Of a DNA stretch of 63,710 nucleotides, positions 9,399 through 18,254 are shown piece after piece. The position numbers were made by a program, and so were the translations under genes. This DNA comes from Capnocytophaga sp. GTDB lineage: Bacteria > Bacteroidota > Bacteroidia > Flavobacteriales > Flavobacteriaceae. Location: the NCBI GenBank assembly GCA_030538675.1, contig JAUNTM010000004.1:1-63710 (forward strand). Reading direction: 5' to 3'. The notes under the pieces were generated by a model that was not told where the DNA came from, searched no databases, and saw only the letters and a list, made by a program, of their open reading frames with translations. The number at the start of each line of letters is the position of its first letter. The first letter of the stretch is position 1.

Positions 9399-10171
9399 GA
9401 AATTTCTCCTTTAAAAACGAAAGTTGCTGCACCTGAAAGCCAGACATTGCGGTAAATACCGTTTTTTTTCTCAAACGAAACCGACAATCCGCCACCGGGC
9501 GTGTGTAGTTTTATTTTATTTTGTTTCGTTTTTCCTAACTCGTACATTGCTATGGCTGTGGCAGTTACGCCTGTACCGCACGAATAGGTTTCGTCTTCTA
9601 CGCCTCGTTCGTACGTTCGTACCCGAAATGCGTCATCAGTAATTTGCGTAACGAAATTCACATTGCTGCCTCCTTTGTCATTGTAAAGCAATCCGTAGCG
9701 GATCGCGGCTCCTTCTTTCTTTACATCAACGGAATTTGTATCGCCAACCAATTGCACGTGGTGGGGCGAACCCGTATTGAGAAATACAAATTTTTCATCT
9801 ACAAGAATATTATGAACCTCTTGCATTTGCAATTCCACAATTCCGTCTGCGTTGATAGAAGCGTGATGTTCGCCGTCGGTAGCGATAAATTTCGTTTGTC
9901 GGTCAATAATTCCCAAGAGCTTGGCAAACGCCACAATACAGCGTCCGCCGTTGCCACACATCGAACTCTGATTGCCATCGGAATTGTAATACACCATTCG
10001 GAAATCATAGCCGGTAGCTTCTTCCAAAAGTATCAGTCCGTCCGCACCGATGCCAAATCGTCGGTGGCATAAATGAGCCACCAAATTGGTATCCCCTTTC
10101 GGGAAATGTCCGCCGCGGTTGTCAATCATCACAAAATCGTTGCCTGTTCCTTGAAATTTGTAAAAAGTCAT
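9386..10171 (-). CDS. dapF: Diaminopimelate epimerase
   Basis: DapF converts LL-diaminopimelate to meso-diaminopimelate, the last step before lysine and a direct peptidoglycan precursor. The 261-residue protein has both catalytic cysteines: C72 in MCGNGGRC and C198 in YSCGTGVTA. It also has the N-terminal FYKFQGTGNDFV signature. Length is slightly under the usual 270-280, without loss of motifs. The ATG is only five bases from a G-rich repeat copy (10177-10272), so the mRNA leader must lie in that repeat. It is followed by the GNAT gene with a 13-base overlap and then mltG. Confidence 0.97.
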   Translation of the reverse strand: MTFYKFQGTGNDFVMIDNRGGHFPKGDTNLVAHLCHRRFGIGADGLILLEEATGYDFRMVYYNSDGNQSSMCGNGGRCIVAFAKLLGIIDRQTKFIATDGEHHASINADGIVELQMQEVHNILVDEKFVFLNTGSPHHVQLVGDTNSVDVKKEGAAIRYGLLYNDKGGSNVNFVTQITDDAFRVRTYERGVEDETYSCGTGVTATAIAMYELGKTKQNKIKLHTPGGGLSVSFEKKNGIYRNVWLSGAATFVFKGEISCRI

Positions 10172-10176
10172 TTTTG

Positions 10177-10272
10177 TTAGGGGTTAGGGTTAGGTTTTAG
10201 GGGATAGCGGGTAGCGGATAGGGAATAGATTGCAGAACAGCCCTATTCCCTGACCCCTATCCCCTATTCCCT
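10177..10272. repeat. G-rich hairpin repeat, copy A, forming the dapF leader
   Basis: Contains GGGGTTAGGGTTAGG, then TTTTAGGGGATAGCGGGTAG, then a 12-base spacer and the inverted C-rich arm. GGGAATAG at 10221-10228 pairs with CTATTCCC at 10243-10250, and GGGGATAG at about 10199-10206 with CTATCCCC at 10257-10264. It fills the gap between the phosphoesterase gene (ending 10278) and dapF (starting 10171), both minus strand. Related copies are at 53229-53340 and 63636-63710. The shared core on the minus strand is CCTAAAACCT. Confidence 0.8.
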
Positions 10273-10277
10273 TTTTT

Positions 10278-13200
10278 TTAAAATCCAAAGCCAAATCCGA
10301 TGGCAAACCGTGCTCCTTCGTTCGTGCCGAATAGCGAGGCGTTGAGCGTCATCATGTTCATTCCGTTGATAAATACGCCACCACCATACGAATTTGCCCA
10401 GCGGTCGGTCGGGTCAAAGTCTGTCCACACCCTGCCGAAATCAAATCCGCCGTAAATTCCGTACGAAAACGGTATGACTCTTGAGTTGAAACTGCCAATC
10501 TGCCAACGCAAATCGGTAGTCTGCGTAAAGGCGTACTGCCCCGCAAAGCGTTCGTTACGATAACCGCGAAGCCCTTTGCTTGCTCCGATATTTGCCATTT
10601 GGTAAAATTCTACGTCTTCCGAGCTGTTGATTTGCCCTTGCCACAACACACCGAACACCACATCGCCGCCGGCATTGAGCCGTTGCGAAAAGCCCAATTT
10701 CGGATTGATATAAAAATAATTGCGTCCGCCACGGTCGATATTGGCGGTATAGCCCGCTTCCAGTTCGGCGGTTAGGGCGAGTGTCGGGAATGCCTTATTG
10801 TCGCTGATGTCATACGCAAATTTGGAATGCACTCCGGCAAACCGCTGGCTCGTGAACGATGCCGGGTCAATCTGCGATGAAATGCCCACGAAGCGGTCGG
10901 GTGTACGGTCGGTTTTGATATTTTGAAACTGCAATCCGAGCGTAACATATTGTCCGTAAAATCCGTTCCATTTGAGTGACGGACGGAAACGGTATTCTTC
11001 CACCAGCGTCCGGTAATAACTGAAATCCAATGACTTATCATACGCCGAACTCATACCGTATCCGAAGAAATTCGAACTGTAAAAAGGGCTTCGGTACCGT
11101 ATGTCCAACACCAGATTGGCATTGCCTGCCACACGGGCAAACTCGCCTGTGTAGCCTGCCTCAACTCCCGCAGTTGCCGTAAGGAATTTGGCATGAATGC
11201 GGTGCCGTTGCGTAAACGGATTTTGTACAAACTTGTTAATGGTATAGGTAAGCTGGGGACCTATCATCACGCCGTTATCGGGATTGTAGCCCAATGCCGG
11301 AATGGCGGAAATCAAGCGGCTGTATTTCGGAAGTTTGTAATCGTAATTGTTGATTTTATAATTATCCGTCAGATGTTTTGTGCCTTTTTTCGTTTCAAAA
11401 GTACTTTCTTTGGATTTGTAATCGTAAATGATTACTTTTTTTCCGTTTTCTATCCGATAGGTATCTTTGTTTTGTCCGCCGATAAGCCTCAGTTTTATGG
11501 ATGTTTTACCGTTGCCCGTAACCTCAAAAACGTCTTTGTCGTCCAATCCGTAGAGCCATATTTCGGCAGTATCTCCGGGGTGGAATTTTTTGTGGTGGTA
11601 ATTGCGTTGTTTTTCTCCTTGGATAATCCGGTATACGGACACATCGGTCGTGCCGTCGCCATTGCGTACGATTTCAAAATAATCGTCTTTGTCCGTACCT
11701 GTGATAACGGATATTTTATTGACAATATGAAAATATTCCATGCCGTATTTTGGCAGATTATCACGCCTTGCCTTCATTACCGAAATGATTTTCTGCATGG
11801 TTTCATCTCTCGCTTCGGGTGGAAAATTCTCGGTAATGGCACGTTCGATGACGGCATCGGTGAGGTTTTGGCGGATAAATGCTATTTCGTTTTCCCAATC
11901 GGTGCGGGTCATGTCGGGCAGAAATGCCACATCGAGCGGATACGGCTCTACGTTGAACCATTTGATGCTTCTCGGTTCGGCTTCAAACCGTTGCATGAGC
12001 CGCAAATCGGGAATGGCAGCCGTGAGGAAACCCATCAGCCAGCCGTCGGCCATATTGGAAAAAACTTGGTCGCGGTCACGCGGAAAGGCTTGGTACAGTT
12101 CGCCTTCGCCATTCTTAATAACCGCCCAACGCCATTGGTCTTGATGCCTGTCCCAATCGCCCAAAACCATATCAAAAAGCCTTGCCCGGAGATAGGCTTT
12201 TTGGTCTACTTTATTCTTGTCGGATTCTTGAATTTTTCTGAAAACATCGGTCGTGCTGATGACTTTGTCCGCATTGGCGAAACTTTCCAAATCGCCGTGT
12301 CCGTCCGTTGCTTTTTCTTCTATCATGTACAATCCTCCGCCGAATACATTGTTAAATTTGCCCAACGATTTCTGTTTTTCCACGTACACCAATTTCGGAT
12401 TGGTATGCAAAATCCCCAATGCGTCCGACATATCGGCGGTGGTAAACGGAGCAAACGGATGCGACCCCGTGAACACGTCCATCAGCAATTCTTCTACTTT
12501 CGTATTTTGAAACGAATCGCCCATATATTGGTTTTTGAAAGCAAATGCCTGTATGTACTGCGTGGCACTTTTTTGCAGCGAACGCATCACGTATTCTTTC
12601 CCTTCCGGATTTTTCAGATGAAGCGACAACGATTGGTTGCCCCCGCCTTTGCGGACAGGCTCAAGTCCGCCCAAATAATTTTCGAGATTCACGGCAGGTG
12701 CCGCAATGTCCATACCGAAATAACGGCGGTAACGCTTGCCCCAACGCTCTTGGTATTTGTCCGATTTGTCAAGAAAACGGTCGGGATATATTTTGGCTTT
12801 GACCGTATCGGCAACGGTAATAAATTCCGTGTAAACGGTATTGTCCAAGGGTTCGAATATCGTTGCCGTGAAGATTGGTTGCTTCGTATCACTGCTGTAA
12901 AACCGCACTACCGAACTGCCGTCGGCAAGCACGTCCAATCGGGCAAATCCCAAGTCGGAACTGCTGAATTGGCTTCCGTTGGTCAATCGGGTTGCCGACT
13001 GCTTCGCTCCTGCCCCGCTGATGATTTGGGTGATGCTGTTCTTTTGGATAAACTGCTGGCTGTGGTCATGCCCCGAAAGGAAAATAACACGGTCGTTAAA
13101 CTGCGAATATGCCGACAAATGCTCGATGAAATCATTGTACATTTTGTTCTGCATATCGGCATTGCTCACACCGCCCGTCTTACGGATGGCGTTCTTGAGC

Positions 13201-13952
13201 GTTCCGAGTACGGGCAACGGCAAAAAATGGCTTTTGGCATCGTACTGACCGCCGTGAGCACCATCGCTGAGCATCGGGTGGTGTACGGCTATCAACGTGG
13301 TTTTGCCTACCGCTTTTTTGATTTCGCTGCTTACTTCGTCCCAAAAATCAGCCCTTGTTTTGATGACACAATCGTCATTCATCGTGGGGTGCTTGTCCCA
13401 ATTGGTGATGTACCACTGCGAATCAATCACTAATAATACAATGTCATTCCCGATTTTGACACGCTGTATGGGGCAACCGTTTTTCGGCAGAAACGAATTT
13501 TTGCCCAACGCATCTTCCACGAATTTTTGCTGGTCTTTGAGTCCTTTAAGCCCCGAATACCAATCGTGGTTGCCCGGAATAAAGATGGCATTGCCTGCAA
13601 AATTTCGGGCGGCGTCTATTTGGTTTTGTAAAATAGTCTCTTTGGCTTTTCGGTCGGGATGCTTTTTGTCGGACATGCCTTTTTCGTAAATATTATCGCC
13701 CAGAAAAAGCAGCGTACTATTTTTCCCTACGGAAGATGCCTCATCCGCCAAATGCCCGAGTACGCGTTCTTGCGTTTGTGCCAAACCTGCATCGCCGACA
13801 AGGAAAAACGTATGCCGTATGTCCGAGGGTTGTATTTTTATTTCTTCAAAAGAATGATTGCCAGTATATTGCGTTTGATATGTTGCACAGCCCGCTACTG
13901 CCGTACAGAGCCAAAACAAACGAAAAACCGTAGTAAAATGATTTTTTCTCAT
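10278..13952 (-). CDS. Lipoprotein: metallophosphoesterase, kinase-like segment and BamA-like barrel
   Basis: A very large protein (1224 residues) with a lipobox ending at C22 (AVAGC). The calcineurin-like phosphoesterase domain spans about 47-360, with all metal motifs: GDAG 53-56, GDN 85-87, GNHD 127-130, HH 224-225 and GHDH 294-297. Residues about 435-740 form a second domain with LGDWDRHQDQW (GDWDRH at 598-603) and PRDRDQVF (624-631). These resemble the DRH catalytic loop and metal-binding Asp of Fam20/CotH-type kinases; that resemblance is by eye only. Residues about 748-850 look like a beta-rich linker with GLDDKDVFEVTG. From about 880 on the sequence alternates like a BamA/TamA-type outer-membrane barrel and ends in FGFGF. 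Phosphoesterase-barrel fusions occur in Bacteroidota; substrates are unknown. Confidence 0.85.
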   Translation of the reverse strand: MRKNHFTTVFRLFWLCTAVAGCATYQTQYTGNHSFEEIKIQPSDIRHTFFLVGDAGLAQTQERVLGHLADEASSVGKNSTLLFLGDNIYEKGMSDKKHPDRKAKETILQNQIDAARNFAGNAIFIPGNHDWYSGLKGLKDQQKFVEDALGKNSFLPKNGCPIQRVKIGNDIVLLVIDSQWYITNWDKHPTMNDDCVIKTRADFWDEVSSEIKKAVGKTTLIAVHHPMLSDGAHGGQYDAKSHFLPLPVLGTLKNAIRKTGGVSNADMQNKMYNDFIEHLSAYSQFNDRVIFLSGHDHSQQFIQKNSITQIISGAGAKQSATRLTNGSQFSSSDLGFARLDVLADGSSVVRFYSSDTKQPIFTATIFEPLDNTVYTEFITVADTVKAKIYPDRFLDKSDKYQERWGKRYRRYFGMDIAAPAVNLENYLGGLEPVRKGGGNQSLSLHLKNPEGKEYVMRSLQKSATQYIQAFAFKNQYMGDSFQNTKVEELLMDVFTGSHPFAPFTTADMSDALGILHTNPKLVYVEKQKSLGKFNNVFGGGLYMIEEKATDGHGDLESFANADKVISTTDVFRKIQESDKNKVDQKAYLRARLFDMVLGDWDRHQDQWRWAVIKNGEGELYQAFPRDRDQVFSNMADGWLMGFLTAAIPDLRLMQRFEAEPRSIKWFNVEPYPLDVAFLPDMTRTDWENEIAFIRQNLTDAVIERAITENFPPEARDETMQKIISVMKARRDNLPKYGMEYFHIVNKISVITGTDKDDYFEIVRNGDGTTDVSVYRIIQGEKQRNYHHKKFHPGDTAEIWLYGLDDKDVFEVTGNGKTSIKLRLIGGQNKDTYRIENGKKVIIYDYKSKESTFETKKGTKHLTDNYKINNYDYKLPKYSRLISAIPALGYNPDNGVMIGPQLTYTINKFVQNPFTQRHRIHAKFLTATAGVEAGYTGEFARVAGNANLVLDIRYRSPFYSSNFFGYGMSSAYDKSLDFSYYRTLVEEYRFRPSLKWNGFYGQYVTLGLQFQNIKTDRTPDRFVGISSQIDPASFTSQRFAGVHSKFAYDISDNKAFPTLALTAELEAGYTANIDRGGRNYFYINPKLGFSQRLNAGGDVVFGVLWQGQINSSEDVEFYQMANIGASKGLRGYRNERFAGQYAFTQTTDLRWQIGSFNSRVIPFSYGIYGGFDFGRVWTDFDPTDRWANSYGGGVFINGMNMMTLNASLFGTNEGARFAIGFGFGF

Positions 13953-13999
13953 GTAAACGATGAATAAACCGCAAAGATACGGTTTTTTTTAGAAAAAAT

Positions 14000-14866
14000 T
14001 CATTCCTGTTTGAGCGGTGTAGCAAACGATACGGTCGTCTGTGCAAACGGAATCTCGATTCCTTCGGCATCAAAGCGTTTTTTGACCGATTTCCGCAAAT
14101 CGCAAAGCATATAAAATCCGTCGGAACGGTTTTTTGTCCAAATCCAAGCCGACAAATTTACGGACGAATCCGCCAGTTCCGTAAGGTAAACCGGCACTAT
14201 AGGACGGTTTTTTTCCTTATCCGACTCGCTGCGGTTATCGGTGCAGTACGGATGGTTTTCGGCTTCTTCACGGATAATGGCAAATGCCTTGTCAATATCC
14301 GACGAATAGCCGATACCGATGTCAAAACGATTCCGCTTGAGCGTATCGTTCATATAACTATTTGTAATTATCTGACCGTTTACCACAGAATTGGGTATGA
14401 CGATGCGGTTGTTTTCGGTATCGCGGAGGACGACCTGCCGCATATTGATGTCTTCCACGTAGCCCGTTTTTCCTTCGATAGAAATATGGTCGTTGATACG
14501 GAATGGTCTGAAAATCACTATCATAACACCGCTGAACAAATTCCCCAACGAAGGCTGTGCTGCCAGCCCGATGACCACCGACACCAATCCTGCTCCTGCC
14601 AACAGCGAATGCCCAATCGTTTTCAAAGGCGGTATTTGCGACAGTGCGGCGGCAATTCCCAAAACGTAGATAATTCCCGTAACCAAATGCTTGAAAAACT
14701 GAAAGCCCGTAACGTCCCGCTCGTGCGAAAGCAGTAAATTGCGGATATAGCGGTTGGTAATGTGGTTGAACAAATATACCACAGCGAACATCACTGCCAG
14801 CGTAACGGCAATAGAAATCAGAATGTGGAAATCCTTAAAGTATTCGATAACAGCTTTTTCTCCCAT
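14000..14866 (-). CDS. MscS-family mechanosensitive ion channel
   Basis: A small-conductance mechanosensitive channel of 288 residues, the size of a minimal MscS. Three membrane segments are visible (about 15-33, 58-78 and 85-115). The third is the pore-lining helix, with AGLVSVVIGLAAQPSLGNLF and then the GVMIVIFRPFRINDHI turn into the beta domain. The beta domain has the VEDINMRQVVLRDTENNRIVIPNS signature, followed by an alpha-beta C-terminal part. The channel would open under membrane tension to release solutes during osmotic downshock. It stands 47 bases downstream-strand of the phosphoesterase-barrel gene start; no operon partner is evident. Confidence 0.94.
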   Translation of the reverse strand: MGEKAVIEYFKDFHILISIAVTLAVMFAVVYLFNHITNRYIRNLLLSHERDVTGFQFFKHLVTGIIYVLGIAAALSQIPPLKTIGHSLLAGAGLVSVVIGLAAQPSLGNLFSGVMIVIFRPFRINDHISIEGKTGYVEDINMRQVVLRDTENNRIVIPNSVVNGQIITNSYMNDTLKRNRFDIGIGYSSDIDKAFAIIREEAENHPYCTDNRSESDKEKNRPIVPVYLTELADSSVNLSAWIWTKNRSDGFYMLCDLRKSVKKRFDAEGIEIPFAQTTVSFATPLKQE

Positions 14867-14922
14867 GCTTTTTAAAAATTTAAGTAGCTATTCTCCTGCA
14901 AAGATACACAAAGCTTGTAATT

Positions 14923-15048
14923 AACGTGAGTTCGACCTAAGAAAATAGTGTAAATCAATGCTTTAATACCCTCATAACCAGACTCTAACGCTTCCTCGCT
15001 TTCGCTCACATAAGGGTGAGGGGCTGGGGTGAGGGCGCCCACGAAAAA
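14923..15048. repeat. Decayed MITE-like element copy (one end intact)
   Basis: Starts with AACGTGAGTTCGA, the terminal repeat of the full element at 35610-35828. By eye 42 of the first 45 bases match the reverse complement of that element's right end. The copy then keeps the AACGCTTCCTCGCTTTCGCTCACATAAG block and a G-rich part up to about 15048, but has an internal deletion, and no second terminus is found before the lipoprotein gene. The rest of the 330-base gap (14867-14922 and 15049-15196) shows no gene. A minus-strand frame of 85 codons through the repeat is not a credible protein. Confidence 0.8.
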
Positions 15049-15196
15049 CGGCATGAAATTAATTCTCCAAAGATAACCGGTTATTTTTGAGACTTTGAAA
15101 GTACACGGAACACCGTCGTAAAGTTCCAATTGATTGTTTTACAGACAAACTGATAGCAGGTGTTTGCGTGGCTATGGGAAAAAGCCGATTTGAAAA

Positions 15197-15679
15197 TCAA
15201 TACACCTGTTGCTTCATAGAAAAATAGTAGGTGCGTTTATCTATTTTCTTTTTATAAAGTTCCTTGTTGTCCAAAATAACTTTTTCTGCTGTAAACCAAA
15301 TAGAAGACTCTTTTTTCCAAAAAACTTTTAAAAAATGGGAGTCTTCATCACCAAAAATAGACTTGTTTTTTATTTTAAATACGGTTTCCGTAACAGCGAT
15401 GTCAAATGACAATAACTCTATGCTTATTAAGGATTCATCTTGGCTCACTATGTTTTTATACAGTACTTTAGGCGTGAAAGTTGGGTCATCAAAACCTATC
15501 AATTCTAAGTCGCGTTCTAATTCCCATTCCTTAATATACCCGGAAACAATCTGCCCTTGATAGTCTGTCATTTCCAAATAAAGAGTATACATATTCGGAT
15601 TGGCACAACATTCATCATCACTACAACCGAGAAGTAATAGCGAACAAATAAAAAGAAAAAGTATGTTTTTTGTTTTCAT
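15197..15679 (-). CDS. Small lipoprotein of unknown function
   Basis: A 160-residue protein with a clear lipoprotein signal: MKTKNILFLFICSLLLLGCS, lipobox LLLGC, mature Cys at residue 19. Directly after the anchor comes the acidic, cysteine-bearing stretch DDECCANPN. The remainder alternates charged and hydrophobic residues and looks beta-rich; no catalytic motif is recognised. The coding region is more AT-rich than its neighbours. It is flanked by two relics of the same mobile-element end in inverted orientation (14923 and 15725), so it may have been moved or enclosed by that element. The start is fixed by the signal peptide. Function is unknown. Confidence 0.75.
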   Translation of the reverse strand: MKTKNILFLFICSLLLLGCSDDECCANPNMYTLYLEMTDYQGQIVSGYIKEWELERDLELIGFDDPTFTPKVLYKNIVSQDESLISIELLSFDIAVTETVFKIKNKSIFGDEDSHFLKVFWKKESSIWFTAEKVILDNKELYKKKIDKRTYYFSMKQQVY

Positions 15680-15724
15680 AACATTTTATTTTTTAGGTTG
15701 AATATGTGGATGAAAGAACCAACA

Positions 15725-15760
15725 CATTGATTTACATTATTCTTTTATATCAATTTCACG
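15725..15760. repeat. MITE-like element end relic
   Basis: An ungapped match of 29 of 36 bases (counted by eye) to positions 35791-35826 of the full element, from CATTGATTTACA to TTCACG. It has lost the last bases of the terminal repeat. It is oriented opposite to the relic at 14923, with the small lipoprotein gene between them. Confidence 0.6.
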
Positions 15761-15892
15761 CATAGGATAATAATTTTTCTCATGATGATTTTGTATATAT
15801 GAGTAATACGGTAAAATTAAAAAATAAATATCTCATTACCAATATCTTAATATTACCAAATTGTTATATTACCCTGCCTGATTACAAGAACG

Positions 15893-18163
15893 CTACTTCC
15901 TCGAAAGCCACGCTTTGTATATCCGCAATACGTCCCAATCATATTTTCCTTCCGTTTCTTCATAAATTTGCGAAAGCGTAACCTCTTCCCTATTGCCAAA
16001 TGCTTCGGCAAGTTCGCTCAAAATATCGTCGGCAATGAGTTCTTCAACGGGAATCAAATCCGCTTCCACCAATTTCCGCAAATGCGAATGGATGGTCGAT
16101 TCGGAGAGCGTGCGTTTTTGGGCAATTTCACTGACCGATTTGGTTTCCAACCACAGCTGATGCGTAATGATGTGGGTGGGTGTTTTCTCTGTTTTCGTTG
16201 TTTTTTTCGGTTTTCGGGAGGCATATTCCACCGATTTTTCATCGGCAAACAGTTTGTTATCTTTCAGATGTTGCAATACATTTTGGTGCAATTGCTCCCT
16301 ATACCGCTGTATGCTTTGCGTTTCTATGATGGTATTATCGAGTTTTTTCCCTTGGCGGACAGCATCTATTATCTGCTTGATTTTGATGAGTTTACTTACG
16401 ATAACCGACACGCTATCATCAAGGTCGCGGAGTTCTTCGAAATACTGCTTTGTTTTTTTGGAATTGAGCAATTCGCCTTGTACTTTCATGATTTCGTACC
16501 ACACGTTTTTCCATTTCGGAAAAAAATAATCGTATGCTTTATCAATGCGTTCGTACAAATACTCAAAATCATATCCTGTCGCAAAATGATGCTGTATCTG
16601 CCCGACAAATTTTTGTCCAACCGCTTGATATTCGTTGATTTGCGCTACGATTTGCGCACACCACGCTTTGTATTCGCTTTTTTTACTGCTTTCGCCTTGA
16701 TAAGAAGCGTAATGTTGGTACCATTGTTTTTGGATTTCTTCCCATCGGAAACAATCGGTAATCATGGAGCGGACGAATGCCGCACTACCGCTTTCGTAAG
16801 CATCCGACAGCTGTTCGCGCGTGGCTTTGTTCAGCGAATACTCAAGTACGTCTTGGCTGCTGCCGATGCCGCCCAAGCGTATCGGGCTTTGCAACACCAG
16901 ACCGTCAAGCGAACGAAGCCGTGATAACGCCACATACGCCTGTCCTGAAGCGAATATTTTGCCGAGGTCAAGCACTGCTTTTTCAAACGTCAACCCTTGA
17001 CTTTTGTGAACGGTAATCGCCCACGCCAGCCGCAACGGATATTGGGTAAACGTTCCAAGCACCTCATCTTCAATATCTTTGGTATCTTCATTGATGCGGT
17101 AGCGGATGTTTTCCCACTCGTAGCGTTCTACCCGGATGGTCTTTCCGCCGTCGAGCGATACCTCTATTTCGTCTTTCGACAAATGGCTCACGGTTCCCAT
17201 TTTCCCGTTGTAGAAAAGTTTTTCGGACGACAAATCGTTCTTGATAAACATCACTCTCGCCCCTTTTTTTAGCACGATAGTACGGTCAATCGGGTGCATA
17301 TATTCGGGAAAATCTTTCATAATATCGGCTTCGTACTGAAATTCTTGTGCCTGTATGCTCCTCATTTCCCGTTGGTTAATGGCATCTGCGGAAGCGTTAT
17401 GCGTGGTCAGGGTAATGTAACCGCTATCGTGCGAGGGCTTGAATGCGGGATTGACATACTTTTGCAGCTGTGCCAAATCGGTATCCGTCAGCGTATCGTG
17501 GCGTAAGTTGTTGAGAATATTGATAAAAACCTGGTCGGACTGCCGGTATATTTTTTCGAGTTCCACATACAATAGCGGATTTTGCTTTATCACGTGCGAA
17601 TGGAAAAAAAACATGCCTTCGTAATACATTCTGAGGATATCCCACTCGTCGTTTTTCACCACGGGCGGCAATTGCAGCAGGTCGCCAATGAAGAGGACTT
17701 GCACCCCCCCGAAAGGCATTTTGTTCTTCCGTACCGATTGCAAGATGTAGTCCATCGCATCAAGCACATCGGCGCGCAGCATACTCACTTCATCGACAAT
17801 CAGCAGTTCGAGCCGTTCTATCACGAGCCGTTTGTTGCGGTGCATCCGGAAGTGTTTCCGTAACGAATTGCGATTTTCAAAACGTGAATTTTCGGTAACT
17901 ACGGGCGGACTTGTCTGGCTTGGGATAAACGAAGCGAACGGCAACTGGAACAGCGAATGTATGGTAACACCGCCGGCATTGAGGGCGGCAATCCCTGTCG
18001 GAGCAACCACTACCGTATTCTTATAAGTATACTTTATGATGTTATGTAACAGCGTGGTTTTGCCCGTTCCTGCTTTTCCCGTAAGGAAAATATTGCGTTG
18101 TGTTTGGTTGATAAGTGCTATTACTTGCTGGTCTAACGGCATCATTCGGTTTTGGATTTTCAT
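15893..18163 (-). CDS. PIF1-like ATP-dependent helicase with C-terminal HTH domain
   Basis: A superfamily 1 helicase of 756 residues in the PIF1/RecD2-like group. Walker A is GKAGTGKTTL at 29-38, motif II is VDEVSM at 123-128, and the UvrD-like C-terminal motif with AWAITVHKSQGLTF and AYVALSRLRSLDGL lies around residues 370-420. After a long helical linker, residues about 670-715 (SVSEIAQKRTLSESTIHSHL) form a helix-turn-helix like the HTH_40 domain seen at the end of some RecQ and helicase proteins. It probably unwinds special DNA structures during replication or repair; that is known for PIF1 relatives, not shown here. It is transcribed away from gldF. A TATTTTTG box at 18169-18176 lies very near the start. 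Confidence 0.9.
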   Translation of the reverse strand: MKIQNRMMPLDQQVIALINQTQRNIFLTGKAGTGKTTLLHNIIKYTYKNTVVVAPTGIAALNAGGVTIHSLFQLPFASFIPSQTSPPVVTENSRFENRNSLRKHFRMHRNKRLVIERLELLIVDEVSMLRADVLDAMDYILQSVRKNKMPFGGVQVLFIGDLLQLPPVVKNDEWDILRMYYEGMFFFHSHVIKQNPLLYVELEKIYRQSDQVFINILNNLRHDTLTDTDLAQLQKYVNPAFKPSHDSGYITLTTHNASADAINQREMRSIQAQEFQYEADIMKDFPEYMHPIDRTIVLKKGARVMFIKNDLSSEKLFYNGKMGTVSHLSKDEIEVSLDGGKTIRVERYEWENIRYRINEDTKDIEDEVLGTFTQYPLRLAWAITVHKSQGLTFEKAVLDLGKIFASGQAYVALSRLRSLDGLVLQSPIRLGGIGSSQDVLEYSLNKATREQLSDAYESGSAAFVRSMITDCFRWEEIQKQWYQHYASYQGESSKKSEYKAWCAQIVAQINEYQAVGQKFVGQIQHHFATGYDFEYLYERIDKAYDYFFPKWKNVWYEIMKVQGELLNSKKTKQYFEELRDLDDSVSVIVSKLIKIKQIIDAVRQGKKLDNTIIETQSIQRYREQLHQNVLQHLKDNKLFADEKSVEYASRKPKKTTKTEKTPTHIITHQLWLETKSVSEIAQKRTLSESTIHSHLRKLVEADLIPVEELIADDILSELAEAFGNREEVTLSQIYEETEGKYDWDVLRIYKAWLSRK

Positions 18164-18254
18164 TTTTACAAAAATAAAAAATTTATTCCTTTACAATAGC
18201 CGAGATTGGTATTTTTTTGTTACTTTTACCGCTTGCATACTTTATATATGGACT

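Noticed and set aside
10180-10200. TTAGGG-like words resembling telomere repeats
   Set aside because: Only two or three units occur inside a short hairpin repeat in a bacterial chromosome, so no telomere function is suggested.
11193-13433. A 746-codon plus-strand open frame antisense to the phosphoesterase-barrel gene
   Set aside because: It lies wholly inside a gene with strong motifs, its translation is low-complexity and rich in Phe, Val, Ile and His without any domain, and it has no promoter or signal.
14872-15129. An 85-codon minus-strand frame upstream of the MscS gene
   Set aside because: It translates the decayed mobile-element repeat (14923-15048), and no protein feature is visible.
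15968-16924. A 318-codon plus-strand frame inside the helicase gene
   Set aside because: It is antisense to conserved helicase motifs and has an implausible Phe-rich composition.
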